Shown here piece by piece: positions 26,069 to 35,237 of a stretch of 64,000 bases of DNA. The first letter of the stretch is position 1; the number at the start of each line of letters is the position of its first letter. The notes under the pieces are model-generated. The model saw only the letters and a program-made list of their open reading frames with translations, did no database searches and was not told the DNA's origin. This DNA comes from Chitinophagaceae bacterium (GTDB lineage Bacteria; Bacteroidota; Bacteroidia; Chitinophagales; Chitinophagaceae), in assembly GCA_016719165.1 (NCBI GenBank), contig JADKAJ010000011.1:116057-180056 (forward strand), read 5' to 3'. Position numbers and translations under genes: made by a program.

Positions 26069-27487
26069 ATGAAAGTAGAACAAATCTATACCGGTTGCTT
26101 AGCTCAGGGAGCTTACTACATTGAAAGTAATGGAGAAGCTGTTGTAATTGATCCGCTTCGTGAAGTAGAGCCTTATATACAAAAGGCAGAGCGTAATAAC
26201 GCCAAAATCAAATACGTTCTGGAAACACACTTCCATGCGGACTTTGTAAGTGGTCACTTAGACCTTAGTAAGAAAACAGGAGCTCCTATTATATACGGAC
26301 CGAATGCAAAACCTTCATTTGAAGCACATATTGCTAAAGATGGTGAAGAGTTCAAAGTGGGTAAAGTAACTTTAAAGGTGCTACATACCCCTGGCCATAC
26401 CATGGAAAGCACCTGTTACCTGTTGAAAGACGAAAATGGAAAAGAAGTCGGTTTGTTTTCAGGTGACACCTTGTTCATTGGTGACGTGGGTCGTCCCGAC
26501 CTGGCCCAAAAGGTAGTTGCTGACCTGACCCAGGATAAATTAGCCGGTTATCTGTTCGATTCCCTTCGTAATAAGATAATGCCACTTGCAGATGATATTA
26601 TAGTTTATCCTGCACATGGTGCCGGTAGTGCCTGTGGAAAGAATATGAGCAAAGAAACTACAGACACATTAGGACATCAGAAAGAAACAAATTATGCACT
26701 CCGTGCCAATATGACCAAAGAGGAGTTTATCAAAGAAGTTACTACTGGCCTGGTTGCCCCTCCTGCATACTTTCCGTTGAATGTGATGATGAATATACAA
26801 GGTTATGAAAGTATTGATAAAGTTTTGGAAAGAGGTCAGCATGCACTAAGCCCTGATGCTTTTGAAGCAGCAGCTAATGAAACCAGCGCTTTAATCCTGG
26901 ATACAAGAGACCCCCAAACATTTGCTAATGGTTTTGTTCCCAACTCTATCAATATTGGTATTGACGGCCAGTTTGCCCCCTGGGTGGGCGCCATGATTCC
27001 GGACATCAAACAGGAGATCTTATTAGTAACAGACGAAGGCCGTGAAGAAGAGGTGATCACCAGGCTGGCCCGGGTTGGCTATGATTTCACAATCGGTTAC
27101 CTGAAAGGCGGTTTCAACACATGGAAAAATGCCGGGAAAGAAGTAGATCAAATTGCTTCAGTTGATGTAAATGAGTTGTCTGAAATTATGAACAAACAGA
27201 AAGTGAATATCCTGGATGTACGTAAAAAAAGTGAATACCTGAGTGAACATATCGTTGATGCTGAAAATGCACCACTGGATTTTATCAATGACAGCATGGC
27301 CCAGATAGACAAAAAGAAAACTTATTATGTGCATTGTGCAGGAGGTTACCGTTCCATGATCTTTAATTCGATACTCCGTGCAAGAGGTTTTGATAACCTT
27401 GTCGATGTCAAAAGTGGTTTTAAAGCTCTAAAAGAAAGCGGCATGTTTAAAGTAAGTGATTATGTATGTCCTACAACATTATTATAA
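26069..27487 (+). CDS. ETHE1-like persulfide dioxygenase fused to two rhodanese domains (copy 1)
   Basis: A 472-residue cytoplasmic protein with a metallo-beta-lactamase domain (1-230) and two rhodanese domains (about 265-360 and 370-465). Predicted mononuclear iron ligands are H54 (THFHAD), H110 (HTPGHT) and D133 (FSGDTLF), the 2-His/1-Asp set of ETHE1 dioxygenases. The position after the motif Asp is F59, not His, arguing against a binuclear zinc hydrolase. The first rhodanese has no active-site cysteine (its loop reads TDEGREE); the second has C423 (CAGGYRS). Expected activity is oxidation of thiol persulfide to sulfite, with sulfur transfer by the second rhodanese. A close paralogue lies at 49607. 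Confidence 0.86.
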   Translation: MKVEQIYTGCLAQGAYYIESNGEAVVIDPLREVEPYIQKAERNNAKIKYVLETHFHADFVSGHLDLSKKTGAPIIYGPNAKPSFEAHIAKDGEEFKVGKVTLKVLHTPGHTMESTCYLLKDENGKEVGLFSGDTLFIGDVGRPDLAQKVVADLTQDKLAGYLFDSLRNKIMPLADDIIVYPAHGAGSACGKNMSKETTDTLGHQKETNYALRANMTKEEFIKEVTTGLVAPPAYFPLNVMMNIQGYESIDKVLERGQHALSPDAFEAAANETSALILDTRDPQTFANGFVPNSINIGIDGQFAPWVGAMIPDIKQEILLVTDEGREEEVITRLARVGYDFTIGYLKGGFNTWKNAGKEVDQIASVDVNELSEIMNKQKVNILDVRKKSEYLSEHIVDAENAPLDFINDSMAQIDKKKTYYVHCAGGYRSMIFNSILRARGFDNLVDVKSGFKALKESGMFKVSDYVCPTTLL

Positions 27488-27550
27488 AAATTGATTGGTA
27501 TTTAGCTTAAAACTCTTTAATTATTTTTTCAACTATAAACTATAATTCAA

Positions 27551-28951
27551 ATGTTCTTTCAGCATATTTATGATAAAAGCCTTGCACAAGCCAGTTATTT
27601 TATTGGTTGCCAGAAAGCTGGTGTAGCTGCAGTGATTGACCCCAAAAGAGATGTGGACACTTATATTGAAATTGCGAAGCAAAACAATATGAAGATCACT
27701 CACATATTCGAAACCCACATTCATGCTGATTTTTTGGCAGGTTCCAGAGAATTGGCTGCTTTAACCGGAGCCCAGATGTATTTATCTGCTGAGGGTGGAC
27801 CAGGTTGGGAATACGAGTTCCCGCATATTGGGTTAAAAGATGGCACTATAGTAAAAGTGGGTAACTTAAAACTAGAGGTTTTACATACTCCCGGCCATAC
27901 GCCGGAAAGTATAAGTTTCTTGTTAACTGATACTCCTGCCAGCGATGAACCTGTAATGCTATTCACTGGTGATTTTGTATTTGTTGGTGATATTGGAAGA
28001 CCTGACCTGCTGGAAAAAGCAGCTGGTTTAAAAGGCACCCAGGATGCTGGTGCTCACCAAATGTATAAATCATTACAACGCTTCAATGCATTGTCAGATT
28101 TTATACAGGTTTGGCCTGGCCACGGAGCCGGATCTGCCTGTGGTAAAGCACTCGGAGCTGTACCCAGTACTACCGTCGGTTATGAAAAAGCAAGGAACTG
28201 GGCTTTCCGGTATGCAAACAATGAGGATGGTTTTGTAAAATTTCTGTTGACAGATCAACCAGAGCCGCCCAAGTATTTTGCAATGATGAAAAAGCTGAAC
28301 AAAGTGGACAGGCCGCTGCTGACAGAAGTACCTAAGCTGAAAAAATTGAGCAATGATGAATTAAAAGAAGCAATGGCAAAAGGCATAAAGCTGATTGATA
28401 CAAGAAACAAAACGGAATTTGAAAAAGGCTTTATTCCAGAAAGTATAAATATCCAGGGTAATAATTCTTTTGCCACTTGGGCAGGTTGGTTTTTAACATA
28501 CGAAGAACCATTCATTCTATTGGCTGACGAATCACAATTGGATGATCTGACAAGAAAACTGATGAGAATTGGCCTGGATAATATCTATGGCTACATCCCC
28601 TCGGTTAATGAGTGGGAAAAAGCTGGTGGTCGCTTAAATAATGCAAAGGTTATCTCGCTTTCAGAATTCAAACCATTATATGAAAACAACGGCATACAGC
28701 TGGTAGATTTAAGAGGTGTTGCTGAATATAATAGTGGCCATATAAAGGGTGCAGAAAATATATTTGTGGGTAGTTTATTGAACAACCTTGACAAGATCAG
28801 TAAAGACAAAAAAGTAGTGATTCATTGCCAGGGTGGCGACAGGTCATCTATCGCTTACTCCTTACTTGCAAAAAACGGTTATGCCAATATACTAAACTAT
28901 TCAGCAGGTATGAACGAATGGATAAATGAAGGAAACCCTGTTATTTTTTAA
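27551..28951 (+). CDS. ETHE1-like persulfide dioxygenase fused to two rhodanese domains (copy 2)
   Basis: A 466-residue protein with the same three-domain plan as its upstream neighbour but clearly diverged. Iron ligands are H56 (ETHIHAD), H116 (HTPGHT) and D141 (FTGDFVF). The first rhodanese (about 270-355) lacks the catalytic Cys (loop LADESQL). The second (about 370-466) has C426 in HCQGGDRSS. The MBL domain has an insertion around AEGGPGWEYEF (80-90) and TDTPASDEP (126-134). Co-transcription with copy 1 is likely: the 63-base gap shows no operator. It leads into a run of small sulfur-transfer genes. Confidence 0.85.
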   Translation: MFFQHIYDKSLAQASYFIGCQKAGVAAVIDPKRDVDTYIEIAKQNNMKITHIFETHIHADFLAGSRELAALTGAQMYLSAEGGPGWEYEFPHIGLKDGTIVKVGNLKLEVLHTPGHTPESISFLLTDTPASDEPVMLFTGDFVFVGDIGRPDLLEKAAGLKGTQDAGAHQMYKSLQRFNALSDFIQVWPGHGAGSACGKALGAVPSTTVGYEKARNWAFRYANNEDGFVKFLLTDQPEPPKYFAMMKKLNKVDRPLLTEVPKLKKLSNDELKEAMAKGIKLIDTRNKTEFEKGFIPESINIQGNNSFATWAGWFLTYEEPFILLADESQLDDLTRKLMRIGLDNIYGYIPSVNEWEKAGGRLNNAKVISLSEFKPLYENNGIQLVDLRGVAEYNSGHIKGAENIFVGSLLNNLDKISKDKKVVIHCQGGDRSSIAYSLLAKNGYANILNYSAGMNEWINEGNPVIF

Positions 28952-28970
28952 AATATAAATTATTATACCT

Positions 28971-29252
28971 ATGAGTTCAATAAAAGAACTGGTTAAAAAT
29001 CCATCAACTGTTTTGGTGGACGTACGCAGCCCCTGGGAATATGAAATGGAACATATACCCGGTGCAAAGAATATTCCCTTAGAAGAGATTATGTATAAGG
29101 TGGAAGAGTTCAAATCATTCAAAAGCCCGGTAGTTCTTTACTGTCGCAGCGGCGCCAGAAGTGGAATGGCAGTAAGCATTTTAAAACAAAATGGAGTAGC
29201 AGATGTGTACAATGGCGGTGGCCTTGGCGAAATGCAATTCCTGTTAAACTGA
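28971..29252 (+). CDS. Single-domain rhodanese
   Basis: A 93-residue rhodanese-like protein. 'VLVDVRSPWEYEMEHIPGAKNIPL' is the standard N-terminal half, and the active loop is C58-RSGARSG. Small GlpE/PspE-type rhodaneses carry sulfane sulfur from thiosulfate or persulfide to thiol acceptors. There is no signal peptide, so it is cytoplasmic. It is followed after 5 bases by another rhodanese with the same active loop. Confidence 0.88.
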   Translation: MSSIKELVKNPSTVLVDVRSPWEYEMEHIPGAKNIPLEEIMYKVEEFKSFKSPVVLYCRSGARSGMAVSILKQNGVADVYNGGGLGEMQFLLN

Positions 29253-29257
29253 TAACT

Positions 29258-29569
29258 ATGTTAGGATTCTTTAAGAAATTGCTCGGCGGCACTACCGTCA
29301 ACTATAAAGAAATGGTTAGCAACGGTGCTATTATTGTAGATGTTCGCACTTCAGCAGAATTCAAAGCCGGACATATCCCTGGTTCTAAAAATTTCCCGCT
29401 GGACAATATCCGTACAAAAGTTGCTGAATTAAAAAAACTCAACAAGCCCGTTATCACTGTTTGCCGGAGTGGAGCCAGGAGTGGCATGGCAAAAGGTATT
29501 CTTAAATCAGCGGGAATAGAAGTTTATAATGGCGGTGCATGGACCAGCCTTAAAAGCAAAATAGTATGA
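29258..29569 (+). CDS. Single-domain rhodanese
   Basis: A 103-residue rhodanese with DVRTSAEFKAGHIPGSKNFPL and active loop C69-RSGARSG. The N-terminus (MLGFFKKLLGGTTV) is amphipathic but too short and charged for a signal peptide. Its loop is identical to that of the upstream rhodanese, suggesting tandem duplication. It overlaps the following HMA-protein gene by 4 bases, so translation is probably coupled. Confidence 0.87.
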   Translation: MLGFFKKLLGGTTVNYKEMVSNGAIIVDVRTSAEFKAGHIPGSKNFPLDNIRTKVAELKKLNKPVITVCRSGARSGMAKGILKSAGIEVYNGGAWTSLKSKIV

Positions 29570-29832
29570 GCACCACAGAAACGCTTTTCGTTGAAAATAT
29601 TAAATGTGGTGGTTGTATGAAAAGCATCAAAGATGCACTGAAAAAAATGGCAGGCATTCAGGAAGTTGAAGTGTATAAGGAAGAAGAAAAGATTTGTATA
29701 ATGGGTGTCGGAATAAATCGTGGCCTTCTAATTGAAAAACTGGCAGCCATGGGTTACCCGGAGAAAGGAAACAATACCCTGATGTCTAAAGCCAAATCAT
29801 TTATTAGTTGTGCAGCTGGAAAATTAAATTAA
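29566..29832 (+). CDS. Heavy-metal-associated (HMA) domain protein
   Basis: An 88-residue protein with a ferredoxin-like HMA fold. The metal-binding motif NIKCGGCMKSI holds C14 and C17. The C-terminal tail adds one more Cys (SFISCAAGKLN). HMA proteins bind Cu(I) or similar soft metals. Between rhodaneses it may instead accept sulfane sulfur on its CxxC, or protect persulfide enzymes from copper; both are inference. Start ATG 29566 overlaps the previous stop. Confidence 0.8.
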   Translation: MSTTETLFVENIKCGGCMKSIKDALKKMAGIQEVEVYKEEEKICIMGVGINRGLLIEKLAAMGYPEKGNNTLMSKAKSFISCAAGKLN

Positions 29833-29842
29833 ATATTTTGAA

Positions 29843-30265
29843 ATGGCCTTATTGCTCCCAAATATCAAAAAAAAGAGCTTACTGATAATTGCAGGCGGTT
29901 TATTACTGGCGGGTCTATGTAGCACGGTTTGTGTACAAGCACAAGATAATACTGCAGGTAAAACTGTTAGCCAGAATAAATTTCAGCGACTGATAAAAAA
30001 GAAGAATACAATACTGCTGGATGTAAGGACTGAAGTTGAATATAAGGCAGGGCATATCCCTGGTTCATTACAAATTGATTTTTTAAAAACTGAAGATTTT
30101 AAAAAACAGGTGGCTGTACTGGATAAAAGTAAACCTTACCTCTTGTATTGCCGTAGTGGTAAAAGGAGTAAAGATGCAATGACAGTGATGAAAGAAATGG
30201 GTTTTACTAAATTATTCGATCTGCAAGGTGGTTTTAACAGCTGGGAAGGAGTAAAAGAACAGTAA
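29843..30265 (+). CDS. Exported rhodanese
   Basis: A 140-residue protein with an N-terminal signal or anchor (KKKSLLIIAGGLLLAGLCSTVCVQAQ, residues 9-34, probable cleavage after VQA) and a rhodanese domain (about 45-138) with LLDVRTEVEYKAGHIPGS and active loop C103-RSGKRSK. It would act in the periplasm. With the following exported DsrE-like gene it suggests a periplasmic sulfane-sulfur transfer step beside the cytoplasmic one. Confidence 0.85.
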   Translation: MALLLPNIKKKSLLIIAGGLLLAGLCSTVCVQAQDNTAGKTVSQNKFQRLIKKKNTILLDVRTEVEYKAGHIPGSLQIDFLKTEDFKKQVAVLDKSKPYLLYCRSGKRSKDAMTVMKEMGFTKLFDLQGGFNSWEGVKEQ

Positions 30266-30287
30266 TCCCAACACAAATAACAAACAT

Positions 30288-30719
30288 ATGTATAGGAAAT
30301 TTTTTATTGCCGTTGTCATAACGCTGTTTGTCACACAACTACAGGCACAAAATATTTCAACAACTACTTCCCAACACCGTATCATAATGCAACTCAGCAG
30401 CAATGACACCCTTGTATGGAAAGGACTGATGAATAACCTCAAACATCTGAAAGCCGGCTGGGGTGACAGTCTGATCATCGAAGTAGTGGCGCATGGCCCC
30501 GGTATTGATCTCCTGACCAAAGGTAAAACGACTCAGCAAGAAAGGATTACTCATTTCAAAAAAATGGGTATCGATTTCATTGCCTGTGAAAACACCATGA
30601 TGGAAAGAAAAGTACCTAAAGAGTCAATAATTGCTGAAGCTACCTTTGTGAAAATGGGCATTGGAGAAATTGTACGTAAACAGGAACAAGGCTGGAGCTA
30701 TATTAAAATTGGTTTCTGA
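30288..30719 (+). CDS. Exported DsrE-family protein
   Basis: A 143-residue protein with a signal peptide (1-20, cleaved after QLQA) and a DsrE/DsrF-like domain containing VWKGLMNNLKHL and a single cysteine, C100, in GIDFIACENTM. That is the position of the sulfur-carrying cysteine in DsrE/TusD. DsrE proteins normally relay persulfide in the cytoplasm; an exported form is less usual. It is followed after 60 bases by an outer-membrane protein gene. Confidence 0.8.
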   Translation: MYRKFFIAVVITLFVTQLQAQNISTTTSQHRIIMQLSSNDTLVWKGLMNNLKHLKAGWGDSLIIEVVAHGPGIDLLTKGKTTQQERITHFKKMGIDFIACENTMMERKVPKESIIAEATFVKMGIGEIVRKQEQGWSYIKIGF

Positions 30720-30779
30720 CAACACTCCTCAGCAACGTATTGCCTGCCATAAATCCTTAAGCAATAGAGCTAATTAACG

Positions 30780-32198
30780 ATGAAAAAAATATTTATTTTT
30801 TTGGGGTTCACCATAACTATGTCTGCTGCTGTAGCTCAGCACCAGGAAGTAAATGAAAAGCCCGGGCTTTGGAAAGAAAAAGAAAGTGAAACCGATTCTA
30901 CTTCCATCCTCTCTGCATTCAGAAGAGGAACGGTAAGCGGACATTTACGTTATTATTTTATGTCCACTAACAACAAAGCCGACCTCACCGATTATTATGC
31001 CCATGCAGTTGGCGGTGGTATTAAATTTGAAACTGGAAAATTTAAAAATTTTCAATTGGGTGTTAGTGGGTTCTTTGTTTACAATATCGGCTCCGCAGAC
31101 CTGACGATACCAGATCCAAAAACAAACCAGATGAACCGGTATGAAACTGGTTTATTCGACATTGAAGACCCGGCCAATAAAAAAGATATTGACCGGCTGG
31201 AAGAATTGTATATCAAATACCACTTCAAAAAGTCAGCCCTGACATTAGGCAAGCAGTTAATTAATACCCCTTTCATCAACCTGCAGGATGGTCGCATGCG
31301 GCCAACTGAAGTAGAAGGCTTATGGGCGGAAATTAACGGAATAAAAAAAATCAAACTTCAATTAGGCTACCTCTATGGCATTTCTCCCCGCAGTACTGTG
31401 AAATGGTTTAAAGTGAACGAATCAATCGGTGTGTACCCTGTTGGTGTTAACGAAAATGGAATAAAATCAGGTTACCAGGGCAACCTGGAAAGTAAAGGAA
31501 TAATTCTTACCGGAATTACTTATCAACACAATAAAAATCTTAAACTGCAGCTTTGGAACCAGTTCACTGAAAATATATTTAACAGCACTTTTCTGCAGGC
31601 AGATTATGAATATCCGCTGGACGGTAAATCACAGCTATTAGTAGCTGCACAGGTAATACGGCAGGACGCCATCAATGACGGCGGTAATGAAGATCCTGCT
31701 AAGGCTTACTACAAAAAAGGAGCTAAAGCTTTCACCTTTGGAACAAAACTTGGCTGGAAAAATGTTAACTGGGAAACAACTATTAACTATAACAGGATCA
31801 CTGCACACGGACAATACCTGATGCCAAGAGAATGGGGCCGTGACCCATTCTTTACATTTCTTCCCAGAGAACGTAATGAAGGGTTAGGAGATGTACATGC
31901 AATAGTTGGAAAAGTAAATTATAAAATATCAAAAGCAAGGATCACTACTTCTGTTGCATTCGGTAATTATAATCTTCCGGAGGTAACTGAATTTTCATTG
32001 AATAAGTACGGAATTCCATCCTATAATCAATTGAATATTGATATCCGCTACAAATTTGCCGGCTTATTAAAAGGATTAGAAACACAATTACTGTATGTAT
32101 TTAAAGAAAAGACAGGCAATTCCTATGGTAATGATAAATATGTCATCAACAAAGTAGATATGAGTCTGTGGAATTTGGTTTTTAACTACCAATTCTGA
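30780..32198 (+). CDS. Outer-membrane beta-barrel protein, OprD-like
   Basis: A 472-residue protein with a signal peptide (1-19, cleaved near AVAQ) and many alternating amphipathic strands. It has the pattern GTVSGHLRYYFMSTNN...DYYAHAVGGGIKFETG..., 'LTLGKQLINTPFINLQDGRMRPTEVEG', and a C-terminal aromatic residue (NLVFNYQF), all typical of OprD/porin-type barrels. The substrate is unknown. Its position within the exported sulfur-transfer genes suggests uptake or release of sulfur compounds (inference). Confidence 0.75.
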   Translation: MKKIFIFLGFTITMSAAVAQHQEVNEKPGLWKEKESETDSTSILSAFRRGTVSGHLRYYFMSTNNKADLTDYYAHAVGGGIKFETGKFKNFQLGVSGFFVYNIGSADLTIPDPKTNQMNRYETGLFDIEDPANKKDIDRLEELYIKYHFKKSALTLGKQLINTPFINLQDGRMRPTEVEGLWAEINGIKKIKLQLGYLYGISPRSTVKWFKVNESIGVYPVGVNENGIKSGYQGNLESKGIILTGITYQHNKNLKLQLWNQFTENIFNSTFLQADYEYPLDGKSQLLVAAQVIRQDAINDGGNEDPAKAYYKKGAKAFTFGTKLGWKNVNWETTINYNRITAHGQYLMPREWGRDPFFTFLPRERNEGLGDVHAIVGKVNYKISKARITTSVAFGNYNLPEVTEFSLNKYGIPSYNQLNIDIRYKFAGLLKGLETQLLYVFKEKTGNSYGNDKYVINKVDMSLWNLVFNYQF

Positions 32199-32251
32199 TC
32201 CGGGTCAAAAAACATTCCAGTCCTGCAAAAAAGAGTAAATTACCAGTAAAA

Positions 32252-33415
32252 ATGTTTAGAAAATTTCTAAAGTATTTTGCCATTCTCCTTATCATTACTA
32301 CGATAGCTTTTTTCGCATTTGCGCCCTCTTATATTGACAAGTCAAAAAATAAAGTGACGCTGAAAGTTGTCAATGTACAAAAAGTAAACTGGTATGATTC
32401 AATCCCATTTATCGCGGACCTTCATTGTGATGCCTTGCTATGGGACAGAAACAACCTGAAGCACCATAGTTATGGTCATGTGGATATTCCCCGTATGCAG
32501 GAAGCCAATATGGCTTTCCAGGTTTTTACAATCGTCAGTAAAACACCGAAAGGACTAAATATTGAAAAAAACGATGATAAGACGGATCAGATTGCATTAT
32601 TGAGTTTTGCCCAACTGCGAAATCCCAAAGACTGGTTTAGTGTAAAATCAAGGGCACTTAATCAATGCAGGGAGTTATATAAATCAGCAAAGAGCTCAAA
32701 TGGGGAATTCAGGGTCATCACCAACCAGGAAGAATTACAGCAATACATTACAGACAGGAGAATTAATAAAAAACTTACAGCCGGCATGTTGGGCATTGAA
32801 GGTGCACATTGCCTTGGTGATGATATCAATAATCTTCAATTATTTTATGATGCCGGCGTACGCTATATAGGTCCAACACATTTCTTTGACAACAGCTGGG
32901 CTGGTTCAGCACATGGAATTAATAAGGGTGGTTTGACCGAGAAGGGAAAACAGTTAATCAGGAAAATGGATAGCCTTCACATGGTCATTGACCTGGCCCA
33001 TGCATCCCCTAAAACCATTGATGATATTTTTGTATTGACACAAAGCCCGATGCTGATTTCACATACGGGTGTAAAAGGTGTATGTGATAATAATCGTAAT
33101 TTATCTGATGCGCATTTAATGGAAATTGGAAGAAGAAAAGGCCTGGTAGGTATTGGTCTCTGGGAAACTGCTGTTTGTGGAACTGATGCAGATGCCACAG
33201 CAAAAAGTATCCGCTATGTTGCTGATAAGATTGGCGTGGATAAAGTAGCACTTGGCTCTGATTTTGATGGCGCTATTACAACTCATTTTGATGTTACTGG
33301 TTTACCATTAATTGTAAATGCTTTATTAAAAGAGGGGTTTAATAAAGAAGAAATTTACCAGATCATGGGTGGAAATATCCGGGACTTTATGCTGAAAAAT
33401 CTTCCTGGTCGTTAA
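32252..33415 (+). CDS. Membrane dipeptidase (peptidase M19) family protein
   Basis: A 387-residue protein with one N-terminal hydrophobic segment (about 5-28), so membrane-anchored or exported. The M19 domain has the first metal motif FIADLHCDALLWD, then GIEGAHCLGDD, DLAHASPKT, ISHTGVKGVCDNNRN and LGSDFDGA, covering the binuclear zinc site. M19 enzymes cut dipeptides, and some act on the Cys-Gly released from glutathione. A role with thiol conjugates would fit its place in a sulfur island but is inference. Confidence 0.85.
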   Translation: MFRKFLKYFAILLIITTIAFFAFAPSYIDKSKNKVTLKVVNVQKVNWYDSIPFIADLHCDALLWDRNNLKHHSYGHVDIPRMQEANMAFQVFTIVSKTPKGLNIEKNDDKTDQIALLSFAQLRNPKDWFSVKSRALNQCRELYKSAKSSNGEFRVITNQEELQQYITDRRINKKLTAGMLGIEGAHCLGDDINNLQLFYDAGVRYIGPTHFFDNSWAGSAHGINKGGLTEKGKQLIRKMDSLHMVIDLAHASPKTIDDIFVLTQSPMLISHTGVKGVCDNNRNLSDAHLMEIGRRKGLVGIGLWETAVCGTDADATAKSIRYVADKIGVDKVALGSDFDGAITTHFDVTGLPLIVNALLKEGFNKEEIYQIMGGNIRDFMLKNLPGR

Positions 33416-33437
33416 ACTTTACGTGCAGACCGTTCAG

Positions 33438-33482
33438 TGTGACTGTTGTCACGGAGCAGGATAAAAAAAGCATTCAATTTTA
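33438..33482 (+). promoter_or_regulatory. Crp-like operator and -7 box of the SoxB-like gene
   Basis: TGTGA-CTGTTG-TCACG (33438-33453), then CAATTTTA (33475-33482), which has two mismatches to TAnnTTTG. Centre to -7 start is 29.5 bp. The coding start is ATG 33517. Confidence 0.62.
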
Positions 33483-33516
33483 TATTATTATTTTCTCACT
33501 TTCTAAATGATTGCCC

Positions 33517-35219
33517 ATGTCATCATTGCTAAAAAATGATAGCCCGAATTCACGTCGCGACTTTTTAATAAAGACTACCCTTGCCGGGTTAGGTACTTCG
33601 CTGGCGGGGGTTGCCGGAGCTATTCCGCTTACAAACAGCGAAACTAAACAACTTACTCCTGAAACTTCCACCCGTTTTACGATTTTGTATACATCAGACA
33701 TCCATGCCCAGTTGCACACTCATGATGAATTTTTTTGGGAAAATGGGAAAGCCGTATACAAAAAAAGAGGTGGACTGGCTGTTCTGAAGACAATGATCAA
33801 TCATTTCAGAAAACAAAATCCCGCCAATACATTACTGATTGATGGAGGTGATTATTTCCACGGTAGTGCTGTTGCTTCATTGACAGAAGGCGAAGCATTG
33901 ATACCCTTACTGAATGACTTCAATTACGACCTGATACTTCCGGGAAACTGGGAAGTTGTGTATAAGAAAAAGAAAATGCTCTATGATATGGGGCATGCCA
34001 ATGCGGCTAAGATCTGTGCCAATATGTGGCACAAAACAACTGATGCAGATAATGGCGAATTGATCTATCCACCCTATTGGGTTAAATATATTGCCGGAAC
34101 TAAAGTTGGATTTATCGGGTATACCGATCATCTCATCCCAAAACGCCAGTCTCCTGCTTACAGCGAAGGCATCCGTTTTGAACATGCCGATTTTAATGTT
34201 GCAAAATATATAAAGCTGCTAAAAGAAGTGGAAGGATGTGGAATCATCTTCATAGTAACGCATATGGGACTGGCACAGCAGGTGGGATTGGCCAATAATC
34301 CTGCTGTAGCAGGAGCTGACTTTATTTTGGGTGCTGATACACATGAGAGAGTAAGAGTGCCCATTGAAGGAAAATACAGTAAAGTAGTAGAGTGCGGCGC
34401 TTTTGGTTCTTTCCTTGGCAAGCTGGATATAGAAGTGGAGAATGGAAGAATTAAAAATTATAAATACCAATTGCTCGATGTTGATCCTGCAAAATATCCT
34501 GCAGACAAAAGCTACAGTCTAAGGTAGATAAGGCTTCAGCTCCTTTTCACCAGGATCTTTCCAAAGTGATTGGCACCACCACTACCCCATTAGTAAGATA
34601 TTTTGTAATGGAAACGCCAATGGACAACCTGATTACCGATGCAATACACTGGAAATTCAAAACAGATATTGCGCTAAGTAATGGGTTTCGTTTTTGCCAA
34701 CCTTTAGCCGTTGACCCTAAAAAAGGTAAAGCAGATATTACAAGGGAATTTTTATGGAACATGCTGCCAGTTGACAGTGAAGCAAAATTAGGGATCATCA
34801 CTGGTAAGCAATTATGGGATTGGCAGGAAAAAGAATTGCAAAATGCCTTTGCCAAAGACCCTTCTAAACGATTTGGCGGCTGGTTTGTACGTTTTGCCGG
34901 TATGGAAGTGAACTTTACTATTGGTAATGAATTGGGCAAAAGAGTGAATTGGATAAAAGTAAAAGGCGAACCTTTAGACATTAATAAAGAATACAGTATT
35001 GTAGCCTGTGAAAGAGAAGGCGATCCGGATGATACATTATGCCGGATAGAAAAAGTTAAAAATCCGAAACGGTCGGGTGTATTAATGCATGACGTGATAG
35101 AAGAATACCTTGCAGCTCACTCACCGGTATCTCCCAAACTGGAGAGGAGAGCCACAGCAACCGACCAGCCACATACACTGCTTACACAATTACAGGGAAC
35201 TACCTATGAATTCAGATAA
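33517..35219 (+). pseudogene. Tat-exported SoxB-like metallophosphatase with one frameshift
   Basis: The first frame (33517-34527) begins with a Tat signal (NSRRDFLIKTTLAGLGTSL) and a calcineurin-type domain: SDIHAQLHTHDEFFWE, LLIDGGDYFHGS, LPGNWEVVY, THMGLAQQVG and LGADTHERV. The second frame, open from 34521 to 35219, holds the 5'-nucleotidase C-terminal domain (METPMDNLITDAIHWK...). They join by restoring one base near 34520. GNWEV in place of GNHEF resembles SoxB thiosulfohydrolase more than 5'-nucleotidases. The usual GGHTH motif reads GADTH, losing one expected His, so activity is uncertain. Next to a TsdA-like cytochrome a thiosulfate or polysulfane role is plausible. Confidence 0.72.
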
Positions 35220-35237
35220 GCTTTAAATTAATAGAAC

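Noticed and set aside
32196..32207. TGA-TCCGGG-TCA upstream of the M19 dipeptidase as another Crp-like operator
   Set aside because: Outer bases do not fit (TCTGA...TCAAA) and there is no -7 box at 29.5 bp; the TGA is the stop codon of the barrel gene.
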